Shown here: piece by piece, positions 63,470 through 64,000 of the stretch
How the letters are laid out: every line of letters starts with the position of its first letter
Position numbering within the stretch: the first letter of the stretch is position 1
Assembly: GCA_025642075.2 (NCBI GenBank)
Contig: JAODUO010000157.1
Span: 598,921-662,920 of the forward strand
DNA: 64,000 bases
Origin: Ridgeia piscesae
Taxonomy: Eukaryota; Annelida; Polychaeta; Sabellida; Siboglinidae
Direction of reading: 5' to 3'
Notes under the pieces: generated by a model
Told to the model about the DNA's origin: nothing
The model's database searches: none
What the model saw: the letters and a program-made list of their open reading frames with translations, nothing else
Position numbers and translations under genes: made by a program

Positions 63470-64000
63470 GGGTAGTTTGGAAGCTCACTGGGATACTCTC
63501 CAAGAATTGCTTCTTACTATGTCGTCAAATGGTTTAACGCTTGACTTCATTGGCCTCACTGAAATTTAAAAATTCAAGATGTTTACATTACAAAATTAAC
63601 GGTTACCATAACTTATTATTCAATACGAGATTAGTCAGATGATGGCCACGGGGAGTAGGATTGTATATAAGTGAAACATTTACCTACTCTAAGCGGGTTA
63701 TGTATTTTTAAGTCAATATTTTTGAATTCCGCTGCAAAACGTAAACCAATAAATTTTGTGTTTATCGTCCCAAAATTTTCTCCACGTGCCGATCTTATTT
63801 TTTTTCAAGGACAAATATATTCGGACAAAAACAAAAAAAAAATTTCCCATCTGTGGGTGTTTTAATATAAATTTCTAAATGTTGCAAACCAAAAAAAAAT
63901 TTTTTTTAAAAAATGTAAACGGGGTTTTTTTCAAAACAAAACCCAAAAAAATCTTTGACCTTTTTTTTATTCCCAAACATACTCACACAGAATATGACTC
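63470..64000 (+). mobile_element. mirror of the 51-54.6 kb LINE endonuclease end
   Basis: Starts GGTAGTTTGGAAGCTCACTG, the reverse complement of 54617-54636. It encodes the same N-terminal endonuclease stretch with added frameshifts, and runs out of the window at 64000 (pairs with 54028). Confidence 0.88.

Larger units (their letters stand above)
59231..64000. repeat. right (degraded) arm of the giant palindrome
   Basis: Reverse complement of the left arm with many homopolymer gains (runs of 7-11 A, T, C or G), dropped bases and a net loss of about 330 bp. It reaches the window end and probably continues. All apparent features here duplicate those at 54-59 kb. Confidence 0.93.

Noticed and set aside
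59231..64000. Independent genes or elements in the right arm
   Set aside because: Each aligns in reverse complement with 54-59 kb; differences are mostly homopolymer-length changes, so they are not separate features.

Overview
The window looks like intergenic, repeat-dense nuclear DNA of an animal, most likely a marine invertebrate; I cannot name the species. The basis is L2/Rex-like and CR1/Jockey-like non-LTR retrotransposons with decayed frames, GT-AG style splice signals, AATAAA-bearing 3' ends, abundant (TA)n, one pure 205-bp (GT)n tract, and no compact gene order or operon. Nearly all long open frames here are artefacts of tandem repeats whose unit length is a multiple of three.

Layout. 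0-31 kb is dominated by tandem arrays: a 57-bp array carrying a CTCF-like motif in every unit (0.15-0.77 kb), an 84-copy 33-bp array (5.5-8.3 kb), then 13-, 15-, 9-, 12-, 36-, 28-, 19/38-, 20- and 27-bp arrays, C-rich and GT-rich tracts, and two long palindromes centred on (TA)n (28.84-29.16 and 31.05-31.34 kb). 33-38 kb holds LINE relics and a broken family-B DNA polymerase fragment. 38.7-42.1 kb holds the most interesting gene material: one clean first exon of a small secreted precursor (signal peptide, acidic stretch, glycosylation sequon, furin-like KRQKR), plus two broken relatives on the other strand, inside and beside a 1.9-kb structure bounded by inverted repeats. 41-55 kb is a mosaic of LINE relics, a roughly 180-bp dispersed repeat family, and fragments of transposase-like or multicopy host proteins.

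54.03-64.00 kb is one continuous inverted duplication (centre near 59.2-59.3 kb, no unique spacer). The left arm is clean; the right arm is the same sequence in reverse complement but full of homopolymer expansions and small deletions. This asymmetry is what a fold-back long read does, so I read the right arm as a probable assembly artefact. Everything right of about 59.3 kb should be treated as a poor second reading of 54-59 kb.

Recurring themes: (TA)n tracts sit in or against retroelement sequence (twice inside reverse transcriptase frames, once on a SINE-like tail); several arrays show higher-order (dimer or block) organisation; CTCF-like motifs occur both as single sites and as an 11-fold array.
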